A stretch of DNA of 64,000 bases from JAEZDP01 sp964430855 (GTDB taxonomy: Bacteria > Acidobacteriota > Vicinamibacteria > Vicinamibacterales > Vicinamibacteraceae): positions 5,379 to 69,378 of the forward strand of contig CAYSHC010000009.1 in assembly GCA_964430855.1 (NCBI GenBank), read 5' to 3'. The first letter of the stretch is position 1. Each line of letters starts with the position of its first letter. Made by a program: the position numbers and the translations under genes. Of this stretch, positions 39,242 through 50,400 are shown piece after piece. The notes under the pieces were generated by a model. It saw only the letters and a program-made list of their open reading frames with translations. It did not search any database and was not told where the DNA came from.

Positions 39242-40800
39242 AGCTCACCTCGGCGGAGACGTTCGGCGATGTCGTCGGCGGCACGCGCGGCAAGCGCCAT
39301 GATCGTGTGCGTCGGGTTCTTCTCCGACGCGGACGGGAAGACGCTGCCGTCGACCACGTACAGGTTCGGCACGTCGTGCGTCCGGCACTGCGCGTCGACC
39401 ACGGACGTGCGCGGGTCGCTGCCCATGCGGCAGCCGCCCAGCTCGTGGTTGGTGGCCGGGCCTGCGGGTACGCTCAGAATCTCGGCGCCTGCCGCCTCGA
39501 GGATCGCCAGGCTCCACCGCACCATGTCGTTGAAGAGCGCCTCGTCGTTGGGGCCCCACTTGACGTGCCGGCGCGCGAGGGGCAGGCCGTAGCTGTCGCG
39601 GGCGTCCGGGTCGAGGTCGATGTACGAGTCGGCGTTGGGCAGCATCTCGCCGTAGGGCGTGAACTGCACGTATGCGGGATAGGCGGCCTTCACCGCCGCC
39701 TTGTAGGCGCGCCCGAAGCCCGGCAGCGTCTTCGCCCAGCCCGCCAGCCGCCGGTTCTGGTAGTTCAGCTGCGCGCCGAAGCTTCTGGCGTACGGGCGCT
39801 CCCGCGTGTGCATGAACGACGGCATGTACGCGTGGTCGAGAAAGCCCTCGTCGTTGACGGGCCGCTGACCGCGCAGCTCCTCGAGCACGCACTCGATGCC
39901 GCCGGTGAAGTGCGGGATGAAGTGGCGTCCCAGCTGGCCGCTCGAGTTGGCGAGGCCGGTGGGATAGCGCGACGACGTGGACATCAGCAGCAGCGCCACG
40001 CTCTGGACGCAGGCCGCGGCCACCACCACGCAGCGTCCGCGCACCTCGCCTTCGCGCTCGTGCACGCGGTGGATGTAGCGGACGCCCGTCACCCGGTTCT
40101 CGGGTGACACGACCACCTCGCGGACGATGCAGTCGGACAATACCGTGACGCGCCCGTCCCTCTCCGCCGGGGCGATGTGCACGTCGGCCGAGTTGTACTT
40201 GGCGACGACGTCGCAGCCGGCCATGCAGTTGCCGCAGAAGTGGCAGGCCAGCCTGGTGCGCGTGGGCACGGTGCGCGTCGCCTTGCGTACGTGGATCAGG
40301 TCGGCACCGAGCGACCGCGCCGCCTTCTGGATGATGAGGTCGCTGCACTTCAGCGGGACGGGTGGCAGGAAATGGCCGTCAGGCAGGTCGTCCAGGCCGT
40401 CGGCATTGCCGCAGACGCCCACGTCCTTCTCGATGACGTCGTAGTACGGCGCCAGGTCCGCGTACCCGATGGGCCAGTCCTCGCCGGCGCCCTCGAGCGT
40501 CCGGCCCCTGAAGTCGCGCGGCCCGAACCGCAGCGCCACGGCGTTCCACAGCAGCGTCTTGCCGCCCACCCCGCGGCTGCGCTCGCTCTCGAATCCTTCC
40601 TTGCCCGGCCGCATGGTCGGAATCTGCCGGTTGGGGAAGTCGAACGGCATCGCGTGGGTGTTGAAGTCCGTGCGCGTATCGATGCGCGGCCCGCCCTCCA
40701 CCACCGCAACGCGCACGCCCTGCCGCGCGAGATGCGAGGCCAGCGTGCCGCCGGCCGCCCCCGAACCGACGATGACGACGTCAAAGGTCTCCTGCTGCAT
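39238..40800 (-). CDS. GMC-family flavoprotein oxidoreductase
   Basis: The 520-residue FAD enzyme has the nucleotide-binding VVIVGSGAAGGTLASHLA (residues 8-25). It also has GGKTLLWNAVALRFGPRDF, a Cys-rich FCGNCMAGC (possible iron-sulfur or structural site), and a C-terminal GGCRMGSDPRTSVVD with VDGSVFPSASEKNPTHTIMALA. The gene pairs with subunit 3, as in gluconate, sorbitol and glucoside-3-dehydrogenases. The enzyme lacks its own Tat leader and probably hitchhikes with subunit 3. Together with the DUF1080 neighbour this suggests C3 oxidation of sugars, which is inference. A TACTAT -10-like box precedes the ATG. Confidence 0.9.
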   Translation of the reverse strand: MQQETFDVVIVGSGAAGGTLASHLARQGVRVAVVEGGPRIDTRTDFNTHAMPFDFPNRQIPTMRPGKEGFESERSRGVGGKTLLWNAVALRFGPRDFRGRTLEGAGEDWPIGYADLAPYYDVIEKDVGVCGNADGLDDLPDGHFLPPVPLKCSDLIIQKAARSLGADLIHVRKATRTVPTRTRLACHFCGNCMAGCDVVAKYNSADVHIAPAERDGRVTVLSDCIVREVVVSPENRVTGVRYIHRVHEREGEVRGRCVVVAAACVQSVALLLMSTSSRYPTGLANSSGQLGRHFIPHFTGGIECVLEELRGQRPVNDEGFLDHAYMPSFMHTRERPYARSFGAQLNYQNRRLAGWAKTLPGFGRAYKAAVKAAYPAYVQFTPYGEMLPNADSYIDLDPDARDSYGLPLARRHVKWGPNDEALFNDMVRWSLAILEAAGAEILSVPAGPATNHELGGCRMGSDPRTSVVDAQCRTHDVPNLYVVDGSVFPSASEKNPTHTIMALAARAADDIAERLRRGEL

Positions 40801-40886
40801 CGGGCGAGCGGATAGTACACCACCGGATTCAGCCAATCGACCACGCCGCAGGCGCACGTCCGTCCCCTCCCCCCTTCCCGTCCAGC

Positions 40887-40892
40887 TATGAT
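40887..40892 (+). promoter_or_regulatory. Putative -10 box (TATGAT), leaderless start
   Basis: TATGAT ends 6 nt before the GTG start of the sarcosine-oxidase-like gene, with no Shine-Dalgarno sequence between. This is a good candidate for a leaderless GTG-initiated mRNA. Confidence 0.5.
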
Positions 40893-40898
40893 CGCGCC

Positions 40899-42071
40899 GT
40901 GACACGCATCGTCGTGGTGGGTTCCGGCGCGTTCGGCGGGTGGACCGCCCTCACGCTCCTGCGGCGCGGCGCCTCCGTGACGCTCATCGACGCCTGGGGC
41001 CCGGGCAACGCGCGGGCCAGCTCCGGTGGCGAGACGCGTGTTCTGCGCGGCACCTACGGGGACCGAGCAGTCTATACGCGCATGGCGGCCCGTGCGCTGC
41101 GGCTGTGGCGCGAGCACGAGGCGCGCAGCCGCCGACGGTTCGTCCATCGGATCGGCGCGCTGTGGATGTTCGGCGACGACGCGAGCTTCGGCGAGGCATC
41201 GGTGGCGCCGTTGCGTGCCGAGGGGCTGCCCGTGGAATGGCTCGGGCCCGAGGACCTGCGCCGCCGCTTCCCCCAGATGGCCGTCGACGACGTGCGACGT
41301 GCGCTCTGGGAGCCGGAGGCGGGCTACGCGCTGGCCCGTCGTGCGTGCGAGCACGTCGTCGAGACGTTCGTGGCGGAAGGGGGGACGTACCGGCAGGCGG
41401 CGACCGCGAGCCCCGTGCGGCTGGGCCCCGACGGCGTCGCGCTGAGGGATGACACGTCAGTGAACGCTGACGTGTTCATCTTCGCCTGCGGCCCCTGGCT
41501 CGGCCGGCTCTTCCCCGAGGAGATCGGCACGCTCATCCGCCCGACGCGGCAGGAATCGTTCTACTTCGGCACGCCAGCCGGCGACGTGCGCTGGAGCGAG
41601 CCGCGGATGCCGGTATGGATGGACCGCCGCGAGCGCATGTTCTACGGGATCCCCGGCAACGCCAACCGCGGCTTCAAGGTGTCGGACGACTCCCACGGCC
41701 CGGCGTTCGACCCGACCGACGGCGACCGGACGGTGACGGCTGCGGGCGTCGATAGCGTGCGTGCGCTGCTGCGCCGCCGCTTCCCGGCGCTTGCGGACGC
41801 GCCGCTGCTCGGCGCCGAGGTGTGCCAGTACGAAGTGACGCCCGGCTCGCATTTCCTGGTGGACCGGCACCCGGCAGATGCGCGCGTGTGGCTCGTGGGC
41901 GGAGGCTCCGGGCACGGCTTCAAGATGGGCCCGGCCATGGGCGAGCACGTCGCCGCGCTGGTGCTCGACGGCGCCGCGCCGGATCCGCTGTTCTCGCTCG
42001 AGCGGGCGCGCACGGCCGCCGGACCGGAGCCGACGCGCCGGCAGGCTGGCACGCCGGCCCGCTCCTTGTAG
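40899..42071 (+). CDS. FAD-dependent oxidoreductase, monomeric sarcosine oxidase-like
   Basis: The 390-residue DAO-family protein starts TRIVVVGSGAFGGWTALTLL (FAD-binding loop at residues 8-13) and GGETRVLRG. The region EVCQYEVTPGSHFLVDRHP matches the covalent-flavin site of monomeric sarcosine/N-methyl amino acid oxidases, where a Cys is bonded to FAD. A final GGGSGHGFKMGPAMGE binds FAD. Substrate class is probably a secondary or N-methyl amino acid, or a pipecolate-type amine. The GTG start follows a -10-like box by 6 nt. The 3' end overlaps the putative promoter of the next gene. Confidence 0.87.
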   Translation: MTRIVVVGSGAFGGWTALTLLRRGASVTLIDAWGPGNARASSGGETRVLRGTYGDRAVYTRMAARALRLWREHEARSRRRFVHRIGALWMFGDDASFGEASVAPLRAEGLPVEWLGPEDLRRRFPQMAVDDVRRALWEPEAGYALARRACEHVVETFVAEGGTYRQAATASPVRLGPDGVALRDDTSVNADVFIFACGPWLGRLFPEEIGTLIRPTRQESFYFGTPAGDVRWSEPRMPVWMDRRERMFYGIPGNANRGFKVSDDSHGPAFDPTDGDRTVTAAGVDSVRALLRRRFPALADAPLLGAEVCQYEVTPGSHFLVDRHPADARVWLVGGGSGHGFKMGPAMGEHVAALVLDGAAPDPLFSLERARTAAGPEPTRRQAGTPARSL

Positions 42072-42074
42072 ACT
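42069..42074 (+). promoter_or_regulatory. Putative -10 box (TAGACT), leaderless start
   Basis: TAGACT includes the stop codon of the preceding gene and ends 7 nt before a GTG start, repeating the geometry seen at 11887, 22449 and 40887. Confidence 0.35.
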
Positions 42075-42081
42075 GTCCGTC

Positions 42082-43404
42082 GTGCACATCCAGATGCCCC
42101 TGCTTCGTCCCCTGTCAGCCGTCCTGTCGGCGTGCGTGGCCTTCGGCGTCGGCGCCGTCCCCGCCGGCGCACAGTCGCTCTCTGCCGAGATCGACAGGAT
42201 GATCCCTGCCGTCGAGTCGAAGCTCATCGAGTGGCGGCGCCACTTCCACACGCATCCCGAGCTGTCGAACCGCGAGACCGAGACGGCGGCCTTCATCGCC
42301 GAACGCCTCCGCAGCCTCGGCCTCGAGCCGCAGACCGGCATCGCACGGACAGGCGTCGTCGCGGTCCTCACGGGCGGGCTGCCAGGTCCCACCGTCGCGC
42401 TGCGGGCCGACATGGACGCGCTCCCCGTGCGCGAGGAGACCGACGTGCCGTTTGCGAGCCGGGCGACGGGCGAGTACGAAGGCAACAGCGTCGGCGTGAT
42501 GCACGCCTGCGGGCACGATGCGCACATGGCCATCCTGCTCGCGACGGCGGAGGTCCTGACAAAGGTGCGAGACCGCCTGCCCGGCTCGGTGAAGTTCATC
42601 TTCCAGCCGGCGGAGGAGGGGGCGCCGCTCGACGAGCGCCCGGCCGGCGCCGAGCTGATGGTGAAGGAGGGCGTGATGGAAGGCGTGGACGCCGTGTTCG
42701 GCCTGCACGTCTTCGCGAACGTCCCGGCCGGCACCATCACCTACAGGAGCGGGCCGTTCATGGCCGCCTCCGACCAGTTCGACATCGTCGTCACCGGCAG
42801 GCAGACGCACGGATCGGCGCCGTGGCGCGGCGTCGACCCCATCGTCGTCGGCGCGCAGATCGTGAACGCGCTTCAGACGATCGTCAGCCGCAACGTCGAT
42901 ATCACCAGGCTGCCGGCCATCGTCTCGGTGGGGCAGTTCCAGTCAGGCGTCCGCAACAACATCATCCCCGACACCGCGCGGCTCGTCGGCACCATCAGGA
43001 CGTTCGACGACGAGGTGCAGGAGGACATCCACAGGCGGGTCCGCGAGATCGCCGAGGGCGTCGCCGCGTCGGCCGGCGCGAAGGTGGACGTGCAGATCCA
43101 TCGCGGCTACCCGGTGACCGCCAACGACCCGGACCTGACGGCGAGGATGCTGCCGACGCTCGAGCGCGTCGCGCCGGGCCGCGTGCGCGAGTCGGAGCTC
43201 ATCACGGGCGCCGAGGACTTCACGTTCTTCCAGCGCCAGGCGCCCGGGCTCTTCTTCTTCCTCGGCATCACGCCGCCTGAGCAGGTGGGCTCGGCCGCGG
43301 CGAACCACTCACCGCTGTTCTTCGTGGACGAGAGCGCGCTGCCCACCGGCGTGCGGGCGCTCGCGCACCTCGCCGTCGACTACCTCAAGTCGGCTCGGAA
43401 GTAG
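42082..43404 (+). CDS. Secreted M20 amidohydrolase (hippurate/IAA-amino acid hydrolase-like)
   Basis: The 440-residue enzyme has a signal peptide (about 1-32, ending PAGAQ) and an M20D peptidase domain: RRHFHTHPELSNRE, ALRADMDALPV, VMHACGHDAHMA (metal ligands), FIFQPAEEGAP (catalytic Glu) and ITGAEDFTFFQ. M20D enzymes cleave N-acyl or N-aminoacyl amino acids. Export suggests scavenging outside the cytoplasm. I chose GTG 42082 because of the -10 box geometry; ATG 42094 gives an almost identical product. It follows the sarcosine-oxidase-like gene by 10 bp. Confidence 0.88.
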   Translation: MHIQMPLLRPLSAVLSACVAFGVGAVPAGAQSLSAEIDRMIPAVESKLIEWRRHFHTHPELSNRETETAAFIAERLRSLGLEPQTGIARTGVVAVLTGGLPGPTVALRADMDALPVREETDVPFASRATGEYEGNSVGVMHACGHDAHMAILLATAEVLTKVRDRLPGSVKFIFQPAEEGAPLDERPAGAELMVKEGVMEGVDAVFGLHVFANVPAGTITYRSGPFMAASDQFDIVVTGRQTHGSAPWRGVDPIVVGAQIVNALQTIVSRNVDITRLPAIVSVGQFQSGVRNNIIPDTARLVGTIRTFDDEVQEDIHRRVREIAEGVAASAGAKVDVQIHRGYPVTANDPDLTARMLPTLERVAPGRVRESELITGAEDFTFFQRQAPGLFFFLGITPPEQVGSAAANHSPLFFVDESALPTGVRALAHLAVDYLKSARK

Positions 43405-43412
43405 GCGCCGCC

Positions 43413-43432
43413 CCCGCCACGCCCTGGGCGGG
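43413..43432. terminator. Hairpin terminator between convergent genes
   Basis: CCCGCC and GGCGGG pair around an 8-nt loop nine bases after the M20 stop. The hairpin lies between convergent genes. Confidence 0.4.
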
Positions 43433-43460
43433 TCACACTCGACGGCGCCTCGCTGGTGCA

Positions 43461-43916
43461 CTAGTCGACGCGGATGCCGTGACTGCCTGTGGCATTGCCT
43501 ACGACGACGGTTCGCACCTGGCGGCCCTGGTCGAAGACGACCAGGCGAAGCCTGATGGGTGCGGACCCGTCGACCGGCGCGATCTCCGCCGAGCCGGTGC
43601 AGTCGGCGTTCACCTGGTACCACCCCGTGGCCGGCAGCCACTCGGTCGTTCGTGGCGCACCGTCCAGCGTCATGAAGTCGACCTGCGTGAGCTTGCCGGC
43701 GCCGTCGAACTGGGTCATCGCCAGACCGCGCAGGAGCACCGGTGCGGGGCCCGACAGGATGCTGCCGTCGATGGCGAATGCGTAGGCTCCCCTGAGCCAC
43801 TGCTCGTTGCACGAGACCTGGCCCTGCACCGCGGCCTTCGTCACCACCGGCATCACGAGCGCGATGCCCGCGCTCGTGAGGACCGCCGCCGACAGCATGG
43901 TTCGTATGCTCGTCAT
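43461..43916 (-). CDS. Small secreted protein of unknown function
   Basis: The 151-residue protein has a signal peptide (about 1-29, ending VTKAA). The mature part begins VSCNEQWLRGAYAFAIDGS and contains GAGKLTQVDFMTLDGAP, ATGWYQVNADCTGSAEIAP and RLRLVVFDQGRQVRTVVVGN. Two cysteines may form a disulfide. The alternating beta pattern suggests a single beta-barrel or lipocalin-like sandwich. I do not recognise a named family. It diverges from the winged-helix/TPR regulator across 170 bp and might be controlled by it. Confidence 0.65.
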   Translation of the reverse strand: MTSIRTMLSAAVLTSAGIALVMPVVTKAAVQGQVSCNEQWLRGAYAFAIDGSILSGPAPVLLRGLAMTQFDGAGKLTQVDFMTLDGAPRTTEWLPATGWYQVNADCTGSAEIAPVDGSAPIRLRLVVFDQGRQVRTVVVGNATGSHGIRVD

Positions 43917-44086
43917 GTCACCCTCCCGTTCGCCGGGCGGAATCGCCCGTCACGAACTGGCGTCAGCCTGCCGCGCCGCGGCGCATCGGTCCATGGCGTG
44001 GGCCTGAAGGTGACCTGAAGGTTTTCTGTACCTCCATGTGGCTGCGCGCACTAGACTTGGGCAGCCTCCCCTCGCCATGACCGGCC

Positions 44087-46000
44087 ATGGAGCAGACGCC
44101 GCGCACCGCGCGCTACCGCTTCGGCGCCTTCACGCTGGACCTCGCAGCCTGGCAACTGCGTCGCGGCACCCGCATCGTGAAGCTCGAGCGTCGCCCCATG
44201 GACCTGCTGGTCCTCCTTGTGGAGCGACGCGGCCGACTGATTTCGCGGGCGGAGATCGCCGACAGGCTGTGGGGGGCCGACGTCTTCGTCGACGTCGAGA
44301 CCGGCGTGAACACGGCCGTGCGCAAGGTCAGGGTGGCCCTGGGCGATTCGTCGGACGTCCCGACGTTTGTCGAGACCGTGCCCGGCAAGGGTTACAGGTT
44401 CATCGCGGAGGTCACCGACGAGCGCGCGACGGACGCCGCGCCGGCGGTCGCGCAGGCTCGAGGGCAGCCACCCGACACGGTGCCGACAGGCGGCGCCGAG
44501 CATCTGTCGAATCGGCCGCGAGTGAAGTGGTGGTGGGGCGGAGGTGTGGCCGTCCTCGTGGCGGCGCTGGCGCTCGGCGCCCCGGGCATCTGGTGGCGGC
44601 ACGACGCACCCGACACGACCTCCCTGACGCTGGCCGTGCTGCCGTTCGACAACATCGGCACCGACCCCGACCGCGACTATCTGGCTGCGGGCCTGACCGA
44701 AGAGACCATCCACTCGCTGGCCCAGATCGACCCCACCCGCGTCCGGGTGATCGGCCGGACGTCGGCGCGCGCCTATCAGGGAACGTCGAAGACGCTCGCC
44801 GAGATCGGTCGCGAACTCGGCGTCGACTACCTGGTGGAGGGCTCGGTGCGGGCGGAACACGACCGTGTCCGTGTCGCGACGCGCCTCATTCGAGCCTCGG
44901 ACCAGGTCCAGGTCTGGGCCGACGTGTACGACCGGACGCCAGCGAGCCTGCTGGGCCTCCAGGACGAGCTCAGCGCGGCAATCGCCGCACAGGTGCGGCG
45001 GCGCCTGTCGCCCGAGAGATTGGCCGCGGTGACGCGCCGACTGCCCGCCAGGGCCGAGGCCTACGACCTGTACCTGCGCGGCCTCTTCCACCACAGCCAG
45101 CTCACGGCGACGTCGGTGCCGCGCGGGCTCGGCTACTATCGGCAGGCCACGGAAGCCGATCCGACGTATACGCTGGCCTGGGCGGGCATCGCGACCGCGC
45201 TGACGTCGCGCCTGATGAACAGCGACCTGCGGCACGCCGACATCCAGGCGCAGGCGCGTGAAGCAGCCTCGCGTGCCGTCGCGACAGGTCCCGACCTCTC
45301 GGACGCCCAGCGCGCGCTCGGCTACGTCGCCTTCATCGTCGACTGGGACTGGCCGGTCGCCGAGCGGGCCCTGACGCGCGCCACCGAACTCGACCCCTCG
45401 TCGGCGATGGCGCACCTGATGCTCGGGCACACCCTGTCACAGATGCGCCGGCACGACGAGGCGCGGCGGCACATGGCCCGTGCCCGCCAGCTCGATCCGC
45501 TCTACGCGCTGACTCATGCGCTTTCGTCACAGGTGGAGTTCCAGGCCCGCGACTTCGACGCCGCCGTCAGGCACGCACGCGCCGCGACGACCCTCGATCC
45601 CGAGTTCTGGATCGGCTACATGCAGCTGGGGCAGGCACTGCTGGCGACAGGGCACACCGACGATGCCATAGCGGCGTTCACGCGGTCGTCGCGCTTCTCG
45701 GCCGGTAACAGCAAGCCCCTGTCACATCGCGGCTATGCGCTCGCAGCGGCCGGCCAGCCTGACGAAGCGAGGCAGGTACTCGAGACTCTCCGCGTACTGT
45801 CAGCCGACCGGTACGTGCCGCCGTATGCGATGGCCCTCGTGGCGGCCGGCCTTGGCGAGGCGGACGAGGCCTTCCGCTGGCTCGACGAAGCCTACGCCGT
45901 GCACGACGCGCACCTGATCTTCCTGACCGTCGACCCGAAATGGGATCCGCTCCGCGCGGACGCCAGGTTCACGGCTCTGCTCGCGCGATGCGGCTTCTGA
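44087..46000 (+). CDS. Winged-helix (CadC-like) membrane regulator with TPR sensor domain
   Basis: The 637-residue protein starts with an OmpR/PhoB-type DNA-binding domain (residues about 8-105: FGAFTLDLAAWQLRRG, then VNTAVRKVRVALGD and VETVPGKGYRF). A single transmembrane helix follows at about 148-166 (VAVLVAALALGAPGIWW). A TolB/FlgO-like periplasmic module (LAVLPFDNIGTD, DYLVEGSVRAEHDRVRVATR) and about five TPR units complete it. It is a one-component, membrane-anchored regulator like CadC; the signal is unknown. TAGACT at 44052 is a possible -10 box. Such genes are abundant in Acidobacteria. Confidence 0.9.
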   Translation: MEQTPRTARYRFGAFTLDLAAWQLRRGTRIVKLERRPMDLLVLLVERRGRLISRAEIADRLWGADVFVDVETGVNTAVRKVRVALGDSSDVPTFVETVPGKGYRFIAEVTDERATDAAPAVAQARGQPPDTVPTGGAEHLSNRPRVKWWWGGGVAVLVAALALGAPGIWWRHDAPDTTSLTLAVLPFDNIGTDPDRDYLAAGLTEETIHSLAQIDPTRVRVIGRTSARAYQGTSKTLAEIGRELGVDYLVEGSVRAEHDRVRVATRLIRASDQVQVWADVYDRTPASLLGLQDELSAAIAAQVRRRLSPERLAAVTRRLPARAEAYDLYLRGLFHHSQLTATSVPRGLGYYRQATEADPTYTLAWAGIATALTSRLMNSDLRHADIQAQAREAASRAVATGPDLSDAQRALGYVAFIVDWDWPVAERALTRATELDPSSAMAHLMLGHTLSQMRRHDEARRHMARARQLDPLYALTHALSSQVEFQARDFDAAVRHARAATTLDPEFWIGYMQLGQALLATGHTDDAIAAFTRSSRFSAGNSKPLSHRGYALAAAGQPDEARQVLETLRVLSADRYVPPYAMALVAAGLGEADEAFRWLDEAYAVHDAHLIFLTVDPKWDPLRADARFTALLARCGF

Positions 46001-46027
46001 CTGGCCCGGCACGGTCGCGGGTGCCCG

Positions 46028-47488
<1,461 letters not shown>

Positions 47489-47492
47489 TGCC

Positions 47493-50400
47493 TCAGCCTT
47501 TCGTCAAGGTCTCGTCGAGGTTGAGCAGCACGTTGCCGACCATCGTCCAGGCCATCGTGTCGGGGTCGAGGCCGGCGTCGTGGCGGGCCGTGTAATGCGA
47601 CCGGGCGTCCTCGAAGAACCGCCGCAGCCGGGCCCGCTCGGCCTCCGTCGGCGTGCGGCTCGTCACGAGGCGGAAGCCCAGCGTCAGCCGATCGTCGACC
47701 GTCGGGCCGCCTTCCTCGGCCATGCGCCTGCCCAGCGCCTGGGCGAGCTCGAAGAGCCCCTCGTCGTTGAGCGCGGCGAGGGCCTGGAGCGGCGTGTTGG
47801 TCCTCACGCGCCGCACCGTGCAGTACTCGCGGCTCGTCGCGTCGAACGTCGTGAAGAGGGGATAGGGGGCCGTCCGCTTGAGGAAGGTGTAGAGGCTGCG
47901 GCGGTAGCGGTCCTCGCCCTCGCTCTCGATCCAGCGGGCCCTGTTGTACGGCGAGTCCCAGATGCCATCGGGCTGTTCGGGGAACACGCTCGGGCCGCCC
48001 ATCTTGCGCGACAGGCGGCCGCTCGCCACGAGGGCGACGTCGCGCACCATCTCGGCCTCGATGCGGAACCGCGGTCCCCTCGCCAGCAGCGTGTTGTACG
48101 GGTCCCGCTCGAGCAGGTCGGGCGACACGTTGGACGACTGCCGGTACGTGGACGACAGGACGATCGACTTGAGCAGCGGCTTGATGCGCCAGCCCCCGTC
48201 CATGAACTGCACGGCGAGCGCGTCGAGCAGCTCGGGATGCGACGGCGGCGACGACATGGTGCCGAAGTCCTCGCTCGTCTCGACGATGCCGCGGCCGAAA
48301 AGCGCCTCCCAGATCCGGTTGACCATCACGCGGGCGGTCAGCGGGTTGTTGCGCGAGACGAGCCAGCGCGCCAGCCCCAGCCTGTTGGCCGGCATGGTCT
48401 CGTCCATCGGGGGCAGCGCCGACGGCGTGGCGGCGTAGACGAGCGGCCCGGGCGAGGTGAAGTTGCCGCGCTCGTAGAGCGTCATCGACGGCCGCTCGAA
48501 CGACGGCGTCTCCGCCATCACGAGCGTGGTCGGGATGGCGAGCTTGCCGAGCTCCTCACGAAGTTCCTTCACGACGCGCCGCTCCTCGGCCAGCAGCGGC
48601 GAGTGCCCCCGGAACTGGCTGGTGACCTCGGCGCGCTGCTGCTCGGTGCGCTCGCTGGCCGGGATGCGCATCCAGGCGCGCGCCCGCGCGGGCACGGCCA
48701 CGATCTGCTCGGGTTCCTCGGTCGTCGTCACCGACAGGCGGAAACGCCCGAGCCCCTGGCCGAGCGTGCCGTCCTCGTGGCGCAGCCGCACGGTGAGCGG
48801 CGTGCCCTCGGGCAGGTCGAGCGGCTCGGCGAACGTGAAGACCAGCTGGTGCGGCACGCGCCAGCCGTCGCGGACGGCGTCTATGGCCCAGGCCTGGCCC
48901 TTCCGGGTGTACGTCCTGTCGGCGGCGGAGGTCAGCGCCATGGCGTCGAAGGCATATGCCGCGCCGTCGGCCTTGCCGCTGCGAATGGCGACAGTCGAGC
49001 CGGGCTTCTCGGTGGGCGTGCCGGTGATGACGTCAATGCCGGTGATGCGGAAGTGGCCGTAGGGGTCGCGGCCGGGACCGCCCTTCGGCAGCGACTCGTC
49101 GAGCAGCGCCTCGAGCCGCAGGCCCGTGATGCCCCGCGCCGGCAGCGGCGCCGTGACGGTGTAGACGGTGATCTCCGGGTTCGGCCCCGAGGCGACGACG
49201 GTGGCGTCCTCGGCGGTGCGCAGCGTGACGCCGTTGGTCGCGCTCACGTGCGACGGCTGGAGCGGCGTCCAGCGCGTGGCGAGCGCCAGCTGCTCCTGCT
49301 CCCACTCGGCCTGCGCCTGCTGGCGCGCCGGCGACTCGTCCTTCAGCGCGCGCTCCGCCTCGTCGAGCTTCGCCTGGATGGCCGCCCGTCTCGCTTCCTG
49401 CTCGGGCGTCGCGAGGTCGAGCTCTGGCTCACGGTAGATCGTGCCGGCGCCATGCGGCCGCTCGACGTACGTCGACGTCGCGAAGAACGCCATCAGCTGG
49501 AAGTACTCCTTCTGGCTGAAGGGGTCGTACTTGTGGTTGTGGCACTGCGCGCACGCGAGCGTGGAGCCCAGCCACACGGTCGCCGTGGTGTTGACGCGAT
49601 CGACGAGGACCTCGTAGCGCGACTCCATCGGGTCGACGCCGCCTTCCTCGTTCAGCATCGAGTTGCGATGGAAGCCCGTCGCGATGCGCTGCGCGCGCGT
49701 CGGCGATGGCAGCATGTCGCCGGCCAGCTGCTCGATCGTGAACTGGTCGAACGGCATGTCGTCGTTGAAGGCCTGCACGACCCAGTCGCGCCAGGCCCAC
49801 GCCGAGCGGGCGTTGTCGGCCTCGAAGCCGTTGGTGTCGGCGTAGCGGGCCAGGTCGAGCCAGAGACGTGCCCAGCGCTCGCCGTAGTGGGGCGAGTCGA
49901 GCAGCCGCGTGACGGCCCGTTCATACGCGTCGGGCGACGTGTCGTGCAGGAACGCGTCGAGCTCCTCGATTGTCGGCGGCAGCCCGGTGAGGTCGAGCGA
50001 CACGCGCCGGAGCAGCGTTTCCCGGGACGCCTCGGGCGATGGCTTCAGCCCTTCGCGATCGAGTCGCGCCAGCACGAAGGCGTCGATGGGCGTCCGGATC
50101 CAGTCGGGCCGCGACACCTGCGGGACGGGTGGCGCCTTCGGCGGCACGTACGCCCAGTGCTCGACGTAGCCCTTGTCGCTGGCGGCCGCGTCGCCAGACG
50201 GCGCCGGCTCCTCGGGCCACTCGGCGCCCTCGTCGATCCACCGCTTGATGAGCGCGATCTGCTCGTCGGACAGCGGGTCCTTGTCGAGCGGCATCCGGTC
50301 TTCATCGCCCTCGCCGAGGAGACGGGCGATGATGTAGCTGCCTGCGCTGTTGCCGGGCTCGAGCAGCGGCCCCGTCGAGCCGCCCTTCATCGCGAGCTCG

